From: Bradyrhizobium macuxiense
GTDB taxonomy: Bacteria > Pseudomonadota > Alphaproteobacteria > Rhizobiales > Xanthobacteraceae
Assembly: GCF_007993935.1 (NCBI RefSeq)
Contig: NZ_VITY01000001.1
Span: 186,001-250,000, forward strand
Direction of reading: 5' to 3'
DNA: 64,000 nucleotides
Position numbers and translations under genes: made by a program. The notes under the pieces were generated by a model. That model was given only the letters and a program-made list of their open reading frames with translations, did no database searches and was not told the origin of the DNA. How positions within the stretch are numbered: position 1 is the first letter of the stretch; each line of letters begins with the position of its first letter. Positions 17,919-27,174 of this stretch are shown one piece after another.

Positions 17919-18710
17919 ATGAAGAAGATTTTGCTCGCTCTGACCGCGGTTGCTGCAATGACGGGTTCCGCGTCGGCTGCCGACCTGGCCGCCCGCCCCT
18001 ACACCAAGGCTCCGGCCCCGATCGCAGTGGCGCCGAGCTGGACCGGCTTCTACATCTTCGGCGGCGGCGGCGGCGGCGTCTGGGACGCTGACACCGGCGT
18101 CCAGTCGACCGTCACGGGCGCGCCGATCCTCGGCTTCAACCAGCGCCAGGGCGGCGATGGCTGGTTCGGCACCGTCGGTGCCGGTTACGACTGGCAGACC
18201 GCCAACAGCTGGGTCATCGGCGTGTTCGCCGACGGTCAGTTCGGCAGCCTGAAGGGCACCATCCAGGATCAGGGCCTCGGCATCGCCGGCAACATCAAGA
18301 ACGACTACAGCTGGGCCGCTGGTGCGCGCCTCGGCTATCTGATCGCTCCGAACGTTCTGTCCTACGTCAACGCCGGTTACTCCAGCTCGCACTGGAAGGG
18401 CACCACCCTGTTCAACACCGCGACCGCTCTCCCGGTCGGTGGGCACACCAACGGCTTCGATCGCAGCGGTTGGTTCGTCGGCGGCGGCGTCGAGAACAAC
18501 CTGAACATCTTCGGCATCACCGCGCCGGGCTGGTTCATGAAGACCGAGTACCGCGCTGCCTACTACGACAACAGGAACATCTCGGAACTGGCCGACGTCA
18601 CCAACATCTCGAACGGCCGCGACATCACCTTCAAGCCGTTCGTCCAGACCATCAGCACCTCGCTGGTCTACCGTTTCAACTGGACCGGCCCGGTTGTCGC
18701 CAAGTACTGA
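17919..18710 (+). CDS. Outer membrane beta-barrel protein (Omp25/RopB-like)
   Basis: The 263-residue protein begins with a clear signal peptide (MKKILLALTAVAAMTGSASA) and the mature start ADLAARPYTKAP, characteristic of the Omp25/RopB-type porin-like family of rhizobia. Glycine-rich amphipathic strands follow, and the chain ends SLVYRFNWTGP...AKY with the aromatic C-terminal strand expected of outer-membrane barrels. ATG 17919 is chosen because it exposes the signal peptide. A paralogue with the same mature start lies convergently at 19767-20543. Confidence 0.92.
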   Translation: MKKILLALTAVAAMTGSASAADLAARPYTKAPAPIAVAPSWTGFYIFGGGGGGVWDADTGVQSTVTGAPILGFNQRQGGDGWFGTVGAGYDWQTANSWVIGVFADGQFGSLKGTIQDQGLGIAGNIKNDYSWAAGARLGYLIAPNVLSYVNAGYSSSHWKGTTLFNTATALPVGGHTNGFDRSGWFVGGGVENNLNIFGITAPGWFMKTEYRAAYYDNRNISELADVTNISNGRDITFKPFVQTISTSLVYRFNWTGPVVAKY

Positions 18711-18743
18711 GCGACGTACTGATCCCTGCTGATCTGGCAGACG

Positions 18744-18774
18744 AAAAGCCCCGGCATTGTCCGGGGCTTTTTTG
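18744..18774 (+). terminator. Rho-independent terminator
   Basis: AAAAGCCCCGG and CCGGGGCTTTT form a near-perfect stem around CATTGT and are followed by TTTG. It lies 34 bases after the outer-membrane protein stop codon, a textbook terminator. Confidence 0.9.
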
Positions 18775-18921
18775 TTGTCCTGATGTCTTCGGGAACAATC
18801 TCGCGCGCTCGCGTTCTTCGCACGTCCTTGGCGCAGGGCCGACCGGCCGCTCCCGATCTGGTCAGCGTTCCGACGATCGGGCACTCTCGCGACCAGATTC
18901 AAACCACAGCGGACAACAACA

Positions 18922-19692
18922 ATGAGAAACGGACAGTTTGATCTCACGGGCCGGGTCGCGATCGTCACCGGAGGCAATGGCGGCATCGGGCTCGGCATGG
19001 CGCGCGGCCTGGCGGATGCCGGCGCGGCGATCGCCGTGGTCGGCCGCAACGAGACGAAATCGAAGGCCGCCGTCGAGGATCTGGGCAAGCGCGGCGTCAA
19101 GGCGATCGCGGTGGCCACCGACGTGACCGACAAGGCGGCGGTCGCGGCCATGGTCGAGCGGGTCAACGGCGAGCTCGGCCGGATCGACATCCTGGTCAAC
19201 AACGCCGGCATGAGCATCCGCAAGCCGCCGCACGAGCTCGAGCTCGACGAGTGGAGCCGAGTGATCGACACCAACCTCACCAGCGCCTTCCTGTGCTCGA
19301 AGGCGGCCTATCCTGCGCTCAAGGCGTCGGGCCATGGCAAGATCATCAATATCGGCTCGATGATGTCGATCTTCGGCGCAAGCTTCGCTGCGGCCTATGC
19401 CGCGAGCAAGGGCGGCATCGTGCAGTACACCCGCGCCTGCGCCAACGCCTGGGCGGCTGACAACATCCAGGTCAACGCCATTCTTCCCGGCTGGATCGAC
19501 ACCGATCTGACCAAGGGCGCGCGCCAGCAGGTTGCCGGGCTGCACGAACGTGTGCTCGCGCGCACGCCGGCGGCGCGCTGGGGAGCCATCGACGACTTCG
19601 CCGGCATCGCCGTATTCCTGGCCTCGCCGGCGTCGGATTTCGTCACCGGCACCGCGATCCCCGTCGACGGCGGCTATTCGGTCATGGCCTGA
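18922..19692 (+). CDS. SDR-family oxidoreductase (gluconate 5-dehydrogenase-like)
   Basis: The 256-residue classical SDR has TGGNGGIG at 16-23, NNAG at 93-96 and the catalytic Ser146, Tyr159 and Lys163 (YAASK). The C-terminal VDGGYSVMA is usual for the glucose/gluconate dehydrogenase group. The real substrate is not determined by these motifs. It is bracketed by terminators on both sides and appears to be a single-gene unit between the two outer-membrane protein genes. Confidence 0.92.
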   Translation: MRNGQFDLTGRVAIVTGGNGGIGLGMARGLADAGAAIAVVGRNETKSKAAVEDLGKRGVKAIAVATDVTDKAAVAAMVERVNGELGRIDILVNNAGMSIRKPPHELELDEWSRVIDTNLTSAFLCSKAAYPALKASGHGKIINIGSMMSIFGASFAAAYAASKGGIVQYTRACANAWAADNIQVNAILPGWIDTDLTKGARQQVAGLHERVLARTPAARWGAIDDFAGIAVFLASPASDFVTGTAIPVDGGYSVMA

Positions 19693-19712
19693 GACCTGCG
19701 CGCCCCAAAACA

Positions 19713-19743
19713 CAAGAACCCCGGCGCGCCGCCGGGGCTCTTG
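19713..19743. terminator. Bidirectional terminator
   Basis: CAAGA-CCCCGGC and GCCGGGG-TCTTG form a long stem with a short GCGC centre between the convergent SDR and outer-membrane protein genes. It can serve both strands. Confidence 0.8.
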
Positions 19744-19766
19744 CATCCTGTTCGCCTCGGTAGAAC

Positions 19767-20543
19767 TCAGTAGCGTGCGATGACCGGCGCGTCGAACTTG
19801 TAGTTCATGCGCACCACCGCCCACTGGATATCGCGCGGCTTGGCGTCGAACGTATAGGTGCCCGCGGCCGTGCCGGCGAGCTGATAGGTCTGACGCTCGA
19901 AGGCCGCGTAATTGTATTCGACGCCGATGGTCCAGTTGCGGGTGATGCCGTACTCCCAGCCCGCACCGATGGTCCAGCCGCTGGCCCAATGGGTCTGGCT
20001 GCCGGAGCCGGTTGACGGCGGAACGTTGTCGACGACGGACAGGCGGTTGTTCACGCCGGCATAGCCGCCCTTGAAATAGAGCAGATTGTTCTGGATCGCG
20101 TAGCCGGCACGACCGACGATCGTGGCCATGACATTCGAGCGCCAGCTGAATTGATCGTCGCGGCCGACGCCGAACACCGTGTTGGTGACGCGGCCGGAAT
20201 TGTCGAGCCCGGAGACCGTGCCCTCGACGCCGAACACGAAGTTGTTGGCCTGCCAGTTGTAGCCGATCTGACCGCCGCCCATGAAGCCCGAGCCGCGTTG
20301 CCGAAAGCCCTGGCCGGGCGCGAGATCGCCGAACACCGTCGTGTTCGCGCTGTTGACCCACTGCTCGTTGGTCCAGGCGCCGCCGAGATGGCCGCCGATA
20401 TAGAAGCCGGACCAATTGTAGAGCGTTTCGACATAGGCCGGCGCCTTGGTGTAGGGACGCGCAGCGAGATCGGCTGCCGAAGCGGCACTGAGGCCGAGCG
20501 CGCTGGTTGCAGTCAACACGGCAATGAATTTGGCACGAAACAC
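19767..20543 (-). CDS. Outer membrane beta-barrel protein (Omp25/RopB-like), second copy
   Basis: The protein has 258 residues if translation starts at GTG 20543. That places the signal peptide FRAKFIAVLTATSALGLSAASA at the N-terminus and follows GGGGGTG. The mature start ADLAARPYTKAPA repeats that of the protein at 17919-18710. The chain continues as strands such as WSGFYIGGHLGGAW and ends VRMNYKFDAPVIARY, a typical barrel end. It is likely a surface-exposed structural protein or weak porin. Sequence beyond the N-terminus and the last strand differs clearly from the other copy. Confidence 0.9.
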   Translation of the reverse strand: MFRAKFIAVLTATSALGLSAASAADLAARPYTKAPAYVETLYNWSGFYIGGHLGGAWTNEQWVNSANTTVFGDLAPGQGFRQRGSGFMGGGQIGYNWQANNFVFGVEGTVSGLDNSGRVTNTVFGVGRDDQFSWRSNVMATIVGRAGYAIQNNLLYFKGGYAGVNNRLSVVDNVPPSTGSGSQTHWASGWTIGAGWEYGITRNWTIGVEYNYAAFERQTYQLAGTAAGTYTFDAKPRDIQWAVVRMNYKFDAPVIARY

Positions 20544-20742
20544 GGCGGCACCCCCAGGTTGTCTGATGGGCACAGCATTCCCAGAGACACCCTTACCAAA
20601 AGAAAACCGCTGTAGTCGGCGGCGTGGAATCCACACACGCGCATTTCGAATCTTGTCGTGCTGTTGCTGTCGAGCAACTTTTATCGTTCGATTTAAGCGA
20701 CTGTTATCCTTGATAAATTCTTAGGGCCCGACAGATGCGGCG

Positions 20743-21987
20743 TCAGCTCGCAGCCGGCGAGTGCACGTGCTCCGGCCGCACCCCGACCGCAACAAGTCGG
20801 GCCGTCAGCCCCTGCAGCCAGGGCATCGCCGTGATCAACCTCAGCGCGAACGGCACCGGCTGATCGCCTCCCTTCAGCGCGGCGCTGATGAGGTTGTCCT
20901 GCGCGATCACCTGCATGCGCTGCGTGACCCGCACCGGGAATTCGCGGCGCCGCCGCACCGCATCGAGCTCGTCCTCCGACGGACAGCCTTGCGCGAGCTT
21001 CGCCGCCAGGATGTTGGCGGTCGCGACCGCGTCCTGCACCGCGAGGTTGACGCCGACGCCGCCGATCGGCGACATCGCGTGCGCGGCGTCGCCGATGCAG
21101 AGCAGGCCCGGCAGGGTCCAGCGCGTCAGCCGGTTGATCGCGACCGTGAGCAGCTTGACGTCGTCGAAGCTTTTCACGTCGGCGATGCCGGCCTTCAGGA
21201 TCGGCGCCAGCCGCAGCACGTCGTCGAGCAGCGCCGGCAATCCCCTCGCCTTCACCGCCTCGTATTGTCCCTTGGCGATCACATAGGCGCATTGCCAATA
21301 GTCGCCGCGATCGAACGTCACCATCATCTTGCCGTTGTCGATGCGGGCGAACAAATTCTCGGTCTCGTCCGGACGCCGTCCGACGCGAAACCACAGCACG
21401 TCCATCGGCGCGCCGATCTCCTCGACGGCAAGACCGGCGCGCTCGCGCACGATCGAATGGCGGCCGTCGCAGCCGATCACAAGATCCGCCTCGATCTCGA
21501 CCGGGCCATCGGGCGTGTTCGCACGGACGCCGGCCACTGCGTCGCCGCGCCGGATCAGGTCGGTCGCCTCGGCGTTCATCAGCACCTTCAGCGAGGCAAA
21601 ACGCTTGCCGCTCTCGCGCAGGAAATTCAGGAAGTCCCACTGCGGCATCATCGCGATGAAAGGATATTTGACGCTGAGGCGGCTGAGGTCGGCGATCCGC
21701 ACCGAGGTGCGGCCGAACATGCCGTCGAGCGTCTGGATGTCCTGATGCGGCAGCTTCAGGAAACCGTCGATCAGGCCGAGTTCGTCCATCACCTGCAGGG
21801 TCGAGGGATGCACGGTGTCGCCGCGAAAGTCGCGGAAGAAGTCGGCGTGCTTCTCCAGCACCACGACGTCGATCCCGGCGCGTCCGAGCAGATAGCCGAG
21901 CATCATGCCGGCCGGCCCGCCGCCGACCACGCAGCAGCGCGCCTTCATCTGACGTGTGTTCGATCCTGCCGGATTGCCCGCATCCAT
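20743..21987 (-). CDS. FAD-dependent monooxygenase (PHBH-like)
   Basis: The 414-residue protein has the FAD-binding GGGPAGMMLGYLLGRAG near residues 22-38, the DG motif region (VIGCDGRHSIVRE) and the second FAD motif GDAAHAMSPIGGVGVNLA. This is the group A flavin hydroxylase fold of p-hydroxybenzoate hydroxylase and UbiH. The substrate, probably an aromatic compound, cannot be assigned. ATG 21987 has AAGGA upstream, whereas an internal Met14 would fit the family equally well. Confidence 0.9.
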   Translation of the reverse strand: MDAGNPAGSNTRQMKARCCVVGGGPAGMMLGYLLGRAGIDVVVLEKHADFFRDFRGDTVHPSTLQVMDELGLIDGFLKLPHQDIQTLDGMFGRTSVRIADLSRLSVKYPFIAMMPQWDFLNFLRESGKRFASLKVLMNAEATDLIRRGDAVAGVRANTPDGPVEIEADLVIGCDGRHSIVRERAGLAVEEIGAPMDVLWFRVGRRPDETENLFARIDNGKMMVTFDRGDYWQCAYVIAKGQYEAVKARGLPALLDDVLRLAPILKAGIADVKSFDDVKLLTVAINRLTRWTLPGLLCIGDAAHAMSPIGGVGVNLAVQDAVATANILAAKLAQGCPSEDELDAVRRRREFPVRVTQRMQVIAQDNLISAALKGGDQPVPFALRLITAMPWLQGLTARLVAVGVRPEHVHSPAAS

Positions 21988-22052
21988 GACGCCGTCCTTA
22001 ACGTTGTCTCGCCGCTCCCCTTGTAACGCGGGTCGGACGACAAGGATGCAAA

Positions 22053-23549
22053 CTATCGCCTGAAGGTCTTGATCTCCGACACGCTGCCGTCGCGATAGGT
22101 CAGCTCCACCGAGACCGATTTGGTCTGCGGCGCGAGCTTCAGATACGGTTGCGCGTCGGACGGGATCGCGCTCGGATCGCGCGAATTGCAGGCGGGCATC
22201 TTCAACACCTTGTCCGGCACCGCACTGTCGATGCCGATCCGTACCTCGCGGATCGCGCAGCGATACGACATCAGGTGGGTGTAGTAGACCAGCAGCCCGT
22301 TGAATTCGCGGAACGACAGCCAGCTCGTCGCGGTCATGTCGAGGATCTTGCGTTGGTCGCGGATCAGCGCGGCGTCGGGATCGAACTTGATCGGGAACGG
22401 TCCCTGCATCTCGCCCTGGGTATCGACATAGCGCAGCTCGATCGTCGCCGCCGGCGCATCCGCCGGCAGCTCGATCGATGGATTGGGCATCCGCTTGCGC
22501 GTGCGCGGATCGAGCGTGTCCATGAAGCCGGTTTCGCGGAAGTCGCCGCTATCGCCGATCCGCCAGGAAATGCCGAGCGTCGGATCGGCGATCGAGAACA
22601 CGACGGTCCAGCCGCCATTGTGCCGCGAGAAGCTCGCGATCGGCGCGTTGACGGTATCCTCCTTCGGCAGCTTCGGCACCGAGACCGGCGGCAGCGCGGC
22701 CACCTGCTGCGGCGGAGCGGACGGCTTGGCCGCCTCGGCCTGCGCCTTTGCGATCCCGTTCAGGAAGACGTCATCGACCATCTGGTCGAAATAGACCGGG
22801 ATCTGCTTGTGCTTCACGGTCTCGGCCATCTCGCTGACCAGGCGCCGCGTGCGCTGGGCGACCTGCACGAGGTTCTCGCCGGGCTGCAGCAACTCCTTGG
22901 CAAAGGTTCGCGTGAACACCGAATTGGGGTTGGCATCTTCGTTCGACAGCCGGTCGAGCGCGGTCTGGCGCGGCCCCGCCGAAAACACCGAGAACACGCC
23001 CTCAGGCAGCTGCGTCATCGGCGCAAGGCCGCCGCCGCCGGCAACCGCGCGCGTGCCGGCCCGCTCGAACGGATTGTTGCGGCAGGCGTCGAACACCAGG
23101 ATCGAGGTGCGCGCCTTCTTGTTCTGCAGCCGCTCGATGATGCGGTCGGCGAGAACCGAGGCGTCGCGCACCAGCTCCTCCTGCCCTTCAGTCGCCGCCG
23201 GTACGTCGGTCGGCAGCAGGAAATTCTGGCCCGCGATCTCGAAGCCGTGACCGGCGTAGAAGAAGAACGCGGTATCGCCGGGCTCCACGGCGCGGTCGAA
23301 GGCGAGCAGCGTCTCGGAGAACGCCTGCCGGTTCAAATTCTCGGCCACCATGACGTTGAAACCGAGCTGCTTCAGCGTGTCGCCCATGGTGCGGGCGTCG
23401 TTGACCGCCTTCTGCAGCTTCGGCACGTTCCTGTAGTCATTGTTGCCGATCACCAGCGCGACGCGCTTTTCGGCCTGGGCAGGCGCCGCGAATGCTGCAA
23501 ATGCGACCGCCAACAGGGCCGCTGAAAATCTCGAAAGCCAGCTCTTCAT
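22053..23549 (-). CDS. Secreted caspase-fold (peptidase C14) protein
   Basis: The 498-residue protein begins with a signal peptide ending in APAQA and then a caspase-like p20 domain (KRVALVIGNNDYRNVPKLQ). The catalytic dyad is present: His101 in FFFYAGHGFEI and Cys156 in LVFDACRNNPF. Residues beyond about 290 form a separate beta-rich region without a recognised motif. Such orthocaspase-like proteins are common in Bradyrhizobium and of unknown role. Export means it acts in the periplasm or outside the cell, and the acidic substrate preference of true caspases cannot be assumed. Confidence 0.9.
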   Translation of the reverse strand: MKSWLSRFSAALLAVAFAAFAAPAQAEKRVALVIGNNDYRNVPKLQKAVNDARTMGDTLKQLGFNVMVAENLNRQAFSETLLAFDRAVEPGDTAFFFYAGHGFEIAGQNFLLPTDVPAATEGQEELVRDASVLADRIIERLQNKKARTSILVFDACRNNPFERAGTRAVAGGGGLAPMTQLPEGVFSVFSAGPRQTALDRLSNEDANPNSVFTRTFAKELLQPGENLVQVAQRTRRLVSEMAETVKHKQIPVYFDQMVDDVFLNGIAKAQAEAAKPSAPPQQVAALPPVSVPKLPKEDTVNAPIASFSRHNGGWTVVFSIADPTLGISWRIGDSGDFRETGFMDTLDPRTRKRMPNPSIELPADAPAATIELRYVDTQGEMQGPFPIKFDPDAALIRDQRKILDMTATSWLSFREFNGLLVYYTHLMSYRCAIREVRIGIDSAVPDKVLKMPACNSRDPSAIPSDAQPYLKLAPQTKSVSVELTYRDGSVSEIKTFRR

Positions 23550-23780
23550 CCCAATTCCCGCCTGCGTCGCGCGTGCGACCGCCGCCTAATAGTCGGATCA
23601 GCCGTTTGGCCGGTTCAAGGCCGACGCCGGATGGCCGCCCGTGACCGCTCTTTTTGCGACCGTCTCGGCCACCAGAGGGGCGTCCCGTCCGTCCCTGGTC
23701 AAGTTTCTTTTTACGGCCCGCGTGATAGATTCGGGGCTTCACTCCGCCGCGAGCTCTCCACAGGTCCCAAGGGCTTTCCC

Positions 23781-24725
23781 GTGTACACATGGTCCACTGA
23801 GCAGGTCGATCCCCGGGATCGCTTCGACTATTGGCGCGAAGTGCGCGCCAAGGGGTTGTTCGGCGTCACCGCGGAACTCGAGCCCGAGCACCGCCGGGAT
23901 TTCTTCGGCGAGTTCTCGCTGCGCCAGCTCGGCGGTGCCGGCCTGGTCGAGCTGCGGGCCTCGCCCTACCGCGTCGAGCGGCGCGCGGGCGACATCGCCG
24001 ATGCGGCCAGCGACAGCCTGTGCATCTACCAGCAGCTCGGCGGCGGCGGCTGGTTCGGCGGCGCGCGGCTCGATGAATTCGCGGTGCGCGACGGCATGTT
24101 CGCGACCAGCTATTCGGATCTGCCCTATCGCACCGTCCCGCTGCGCGAGGACGGCTTCCATTTGCGCATCATCAAGATCCCCGTGACCGACATCGTCCCG
24201 CCGGGCACCGAGCTCGGCGAGCTCGTCCCCAGCCCTGTGCAGGATGAGACCGCGCTGCAGCCGCTGCTGGAATCCTGCTTCCACGACCTCGTCGACGGCA
24301 ACGGTGCCGCGGCGGCGGACCCGGCCCCGATGGTGCAGGCGCTGGCCCATATCGCGCTGATCGAGCGCGGTGTCATGCGGCCGAAGAGCCGGCTCGCACA
24401 GCAGGCGCTGCGGACCGCTCATCTGTCGCTGGCCCGCCGCCTGATCCGGCGGCACCTGTCGAATGCGGCGCTGACGCCAACCCTGATTGCCGGCCTGCTC
24501 GGCATCTCGGTCCGTCACCTGCACATCCTGTTCGAGGAGACGGAGATGAGCTTCTCGGAGACCGTCACCGCGCTTCGGCTCGCGCAAAGCCGCCGCCTGC
24601 TCCGCGAGCAGCCAAGGCAGACCATCGCCGAGGTCGCCTATGCCTGCGGCTTCGAGAGCCTTGCGACGTTCTACCGCCTCTTCAATGCGTCCGAATCGAT
24701 GACGCCGGGCGATTACAGGGCCTGA
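23781..24725 (+). CDS. AraC-family transcriptional regulator
   Basis: The 314-residue protein combines an N-terminal AraC-binding-like domain (FDYWREV at 14-20) with a C-terminal AraC helix-turn-helix domain. The second half has LGISVRHLHILFEE and AYACGFESLATFYRLFN, the usual two helix-turn-helix units. I set the start at GTG 23781, preceded by AAGGG, because upstream codons lack family similarity. No inducer or target is evident. The nearest gene, divergent, encodes the caspase-fold protein. Confidence 0.88.
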   Translation: MYTWSTEQVDPRDRFDYWREVRAKGLFGVTAELEPEHRRDFFGEFSLRQLGGAGLVELRASPYRVERRAGDIADAASDSLCIYQQLGGGGWFGGARLDEFAVRDGMFATSYSDLPYRTVPLREDGFHLRIIKIPVTDIVPPGTELGELVPSPVQDETALQPLLESCFHDLVDGNGAAAADPAPMVQALAHIALIERGVMRPKSRLAQQALRTAHLSLARRLIRRHLSNAALTPTLIAGLLGISVRHLHILFEETEMSFSETVTALRLAQSRRLLREQPRQTIAEVAYACGFESLATFYRLFNASESMTPGDYRA

Positions 24726-25388
24726 CCGGCCTGAGCCGTCCAACCGGACGCCCAGGTGCACCGGGCTCTTGCGGGTTGCTAAAAAGCGCGTTGATGCCCG
24801 TCATCGGGATTCCCTGTACGGCTGATCGGCGCTTGCAAGCTTCGAGGGCGAATTCTAAAACGTAACCGCTCCCACGCTGGCAAGGGCGTGGTCCGCTATG
24901 CATGGTAATGCACCCTGCGGCGAGCGCGCGCCTGCGTGATTTCGGAATATTAGAAGCGTATCCTTGAGTTGCCCGACGTGTCAACTGGCCTGGTCGAGCG
25001 CCGGCCACCGCACTCCTTTGCATGGGGTTGTTTTCGATATTTCGGCAACGCGCCTCCCCCGCAAAGGCGGCGCGGGCCCCGCCGGGGACCTCGTCATCGG
25101 ACCCGGGACTGGCGATTCATTTGACCGCCAAATGACGGAAATGACGGTTATTTTGGCCAAAACGTTAAGCTTTTTCGGCTATTCGGCCGGTTCCAAGATT
25201 GACTTTACCGGTTTCGCCCCTATGTTGCGGGGCAACGCGGCCCTCGGATCGAAACGCGATTCGTCAGGTTTGCCGTCCGTCAGCGTTAGTCAGAGCCCCC
25301 GAGCTTTATAGAAAAGCGAGCCGTTTCGGGGCCGAACGCGACAGCCTTTTACCTTCGATTCCGAACGGCGGTTTCGACCAGAGGCTCA
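24726..25388. other. 663-base gap upstream of the DEAD-box helicase
   Basis: I found no credible gene here; a 115-codon frame at 24964-25311 has no family features. The stretch contains an inverted repeat (AGTTG 24967-24971 with CAACT 24982-24986), two adjacent copies of AAATGACGG near 25130-25146 and AT-richer DNA to about 25200. It probably holds the helicase promoter and a long 5' leader, as in cold-regulated helicase genes, but nothing direct shows this. Confidence 0.4.
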
Positions 25389-26861
25389 ATGTCTTTTTCC
25401 AATCTAGGCCTGTCCGATAAGGTCCTCGCCGCAGTTGCGGCCACCGGTTACACCAACCCCACCCCCATCCAGGAACAGGCAATCCCGCACGTTCTCGCCC
25501 GGCGCGACGTCCTCGGCATTGCCCAGACCGGCACCGGCAAGACCGCTGCCTTCGTTCTCCCGATGCTCACCATCCTCGAGAAGGGCCGCGCCCGGGCACG
25601 GATGCCGCGCACCCTGATCCTCGAGCCGACCCGCGAGCTTGCCGCGCAGGTGAAGGAGAACTTTGACAAATACGGCGCCGGCCAGAAGCTCAACGTCGCC
25701 CTCTTGATCGGCGGCGTCTCGTTCGGCGACCAAGACTCCAAGCTGATGCGCGGCGTCGACGTCCTGATCGCAACGCCCGGCCGCCTGCTCGACCACACCG
25801 AACGCGGCGGGCTGCTGCTCACCGGCGTCGAGCTGCTGGTGATCGACGAAGCCGACCGCATGCTCGACATGGGTTTCATCCCCGACATCGAGCGCATCTG
25901 CAAGCTTGTCCCGTTCACGCGGCAGACCCTGTTCTTCACCGCGACGATGCCGCCGGAAATCAGCCGCATCACCGAGGCCTTCCTGCATAACCCGGCCCGG
26001 ATCGAAGTCTCCAAGCCCGCGACGACCGCGGTGACCGTGACCCAGTCCCAGGTGCCGGCCGGCCGCGAGCCGCACGAGAAGCGCGAGATCCTCCGCCGCC
26101 TGCTGCGCGACGCCAAGGACCTCAACAACGCGATTATCTTCTGCAATCGCAAGCGCGAAGTCGCCGTCCTTCACAAATCGCTGCAGAAGCACGGCTTCAG
26201 CGTCGGCGCCCTGCACGGCGACATGGACCAGAGCGCGCGCATGGCCGCGCTCGATCAATTCCGCAAGGGCGAGCTGCCCCTGCTGGTGGCCTCCGACGTC
26301 GCCGCCCGCGGCCTCGATATCCCGGCCGTCAGCCACGTCTTCAATTTCGATGTGCCGCATCATCCCGATGACTACGTCCATCGCATCGGCCGTACCGGCC
26401 GCGCCGGACGCACCGGCACCGCAATCTCCATCGTCACTCCGCTCGACAGCAAGTCGATGGCCGCGATCGAAAAGCTGATCGGCCAGCAGATCCCGCGCAC
26501 CGAAGGCGACTACACCGTTCACAGCGAAGCCTCCGACGAGGACGCAGCGCCCCGCCGCTCGCGCAGCCGCGAAGGATCGCGCGACGGCGCTCGCGGCGGC
26601 CGCAAGCCGCGGCGTGAGCGCGAGGCGCGTCACGGTGAACGCGAGCCGCGTCCCGACCAGGAGCCCCGCCAGGAGCGTGCAGCCAAGCCGGAGCGCGAGC
26701 CGCGCCACGGCCGCGGCTCTTCGCCCCAGGCCGCCCCGTCGCACGTGCCGTCGATCGGACGTGCCGAGCCGCGTCGGACGCAGCGCGAGGTCGACCACGA
26801 GCCCGCCGATCATTCGCACCTGCCCGCCTTCCTGCTGCGACCTGTGCGCGCACGCGCCTAA
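25389..26861 (+). CDS. DEAD-box ATP-dependent RNA helicase (RhlE-like)
   Basis: The 490-residue protein has all core motifs: the Q motif, AQTGTGKTAA (motif I), PTRELA, VIDEADRMLDMGF (DEAD), FTATMP and HRIGRTGRAGR. After about residue 375 comes an Arg/Glu/Pro-rich tail of about 115 residues, typical of RhlE-type helicases and able to bind RNA without sequence preference. It probably acts in ribosome assembly or mRNA turnover, especially in the cold. Within the DEAD-box group the RhlE assignment is likely but not certain. Confidence 0.93.
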   Translation: MSFSNLGLSDKVLAAVAATGYTNPTPIQEQAIPHVLARRDVLGIAQTGTGKTAAFVLPMLTILEKGRARARMPRTLILEPTRELAAQVKENFDKYGAGQKLNVALLIGGVSFGDQDSKLMRGVDVLIATPGRLLDHTERGGLLLTGVELLVIDEADRMLDMGFIPDIERICKLVPFTRQTLFFTATMPPEISRITEAFLHNPARIEVSKPATTAVTVTQSQVPAGREPHEKREILRRLLRDAKDLNNAIIFCNRKREVAVLHKSLQKHGFSVGALHGDMDQSARMAALDQFRKGELPLLVASDVAARGLDIPAVSHVFNFDVPHHPDDYVHRIGRTGRAGRTGTAISIVTPLDSKSMAAIEKLIGQQIPRTEGDYTVHSEASDEDAAPRRSRSREGSRDGARGGRKPRREREARHGEREPRPDQEPRQERAAKPEREPRHGRGSSPQAAPSHVPSIGRAEPRRTQREVDHEPADHSHLPAFLLRPVRARA

Positions 26862-27174
26862 GGCTTGCTGTGTTGCCGCCGCGCCAGCGGCGGTATTCCG
26901 GACAGTTGATGTTGCCGCCGGCCGTCGTCGCGCGCGCAGATTTCCCGCGTTTGAAACAAATGCGCATCGTTTTCGCATCGCGTTGACACGCGAGCTAAAA
27001 GCTTCGAAAGCCGCGCGCGAGTACGACGGCGTCAGGCGCACTGAACGATAGTCGCGACCGGCATCCCGTAGTTCTACTATTTACCTTGCCTTCACTCTCG
27101 TCCCGTACCCTCGCCCCCATAATTTAGTCATTGCTGCCGGGCACGACCGGCATTGGTGCATTGAGGACGTAACA
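26862..27174. other. 313-base gap between helicase and diguanylate cyclase
   Basis: The gap starts with a hairpin at 26876-26893 (CCGCCGC and GCGGCGG with a 4-base loop) without a T tract, which may end the helicase transcript. Nothing else is recognised. The promoter of the downstream cyclase gene must lie here. Confidence 0.4.

Noticed and set aside
24964..25311. 115-codon frame in the gap before the helicase
   Set aside because: No ribosome binding site or family feature; the translation looks unlike a protein and the region is better explained as a promoter and leader.
25404..27041. 545-codon minus-strand frame opposite the helicase
   Set aside because: All helicase motifs are on the plus strand; this frame is composition-driven.
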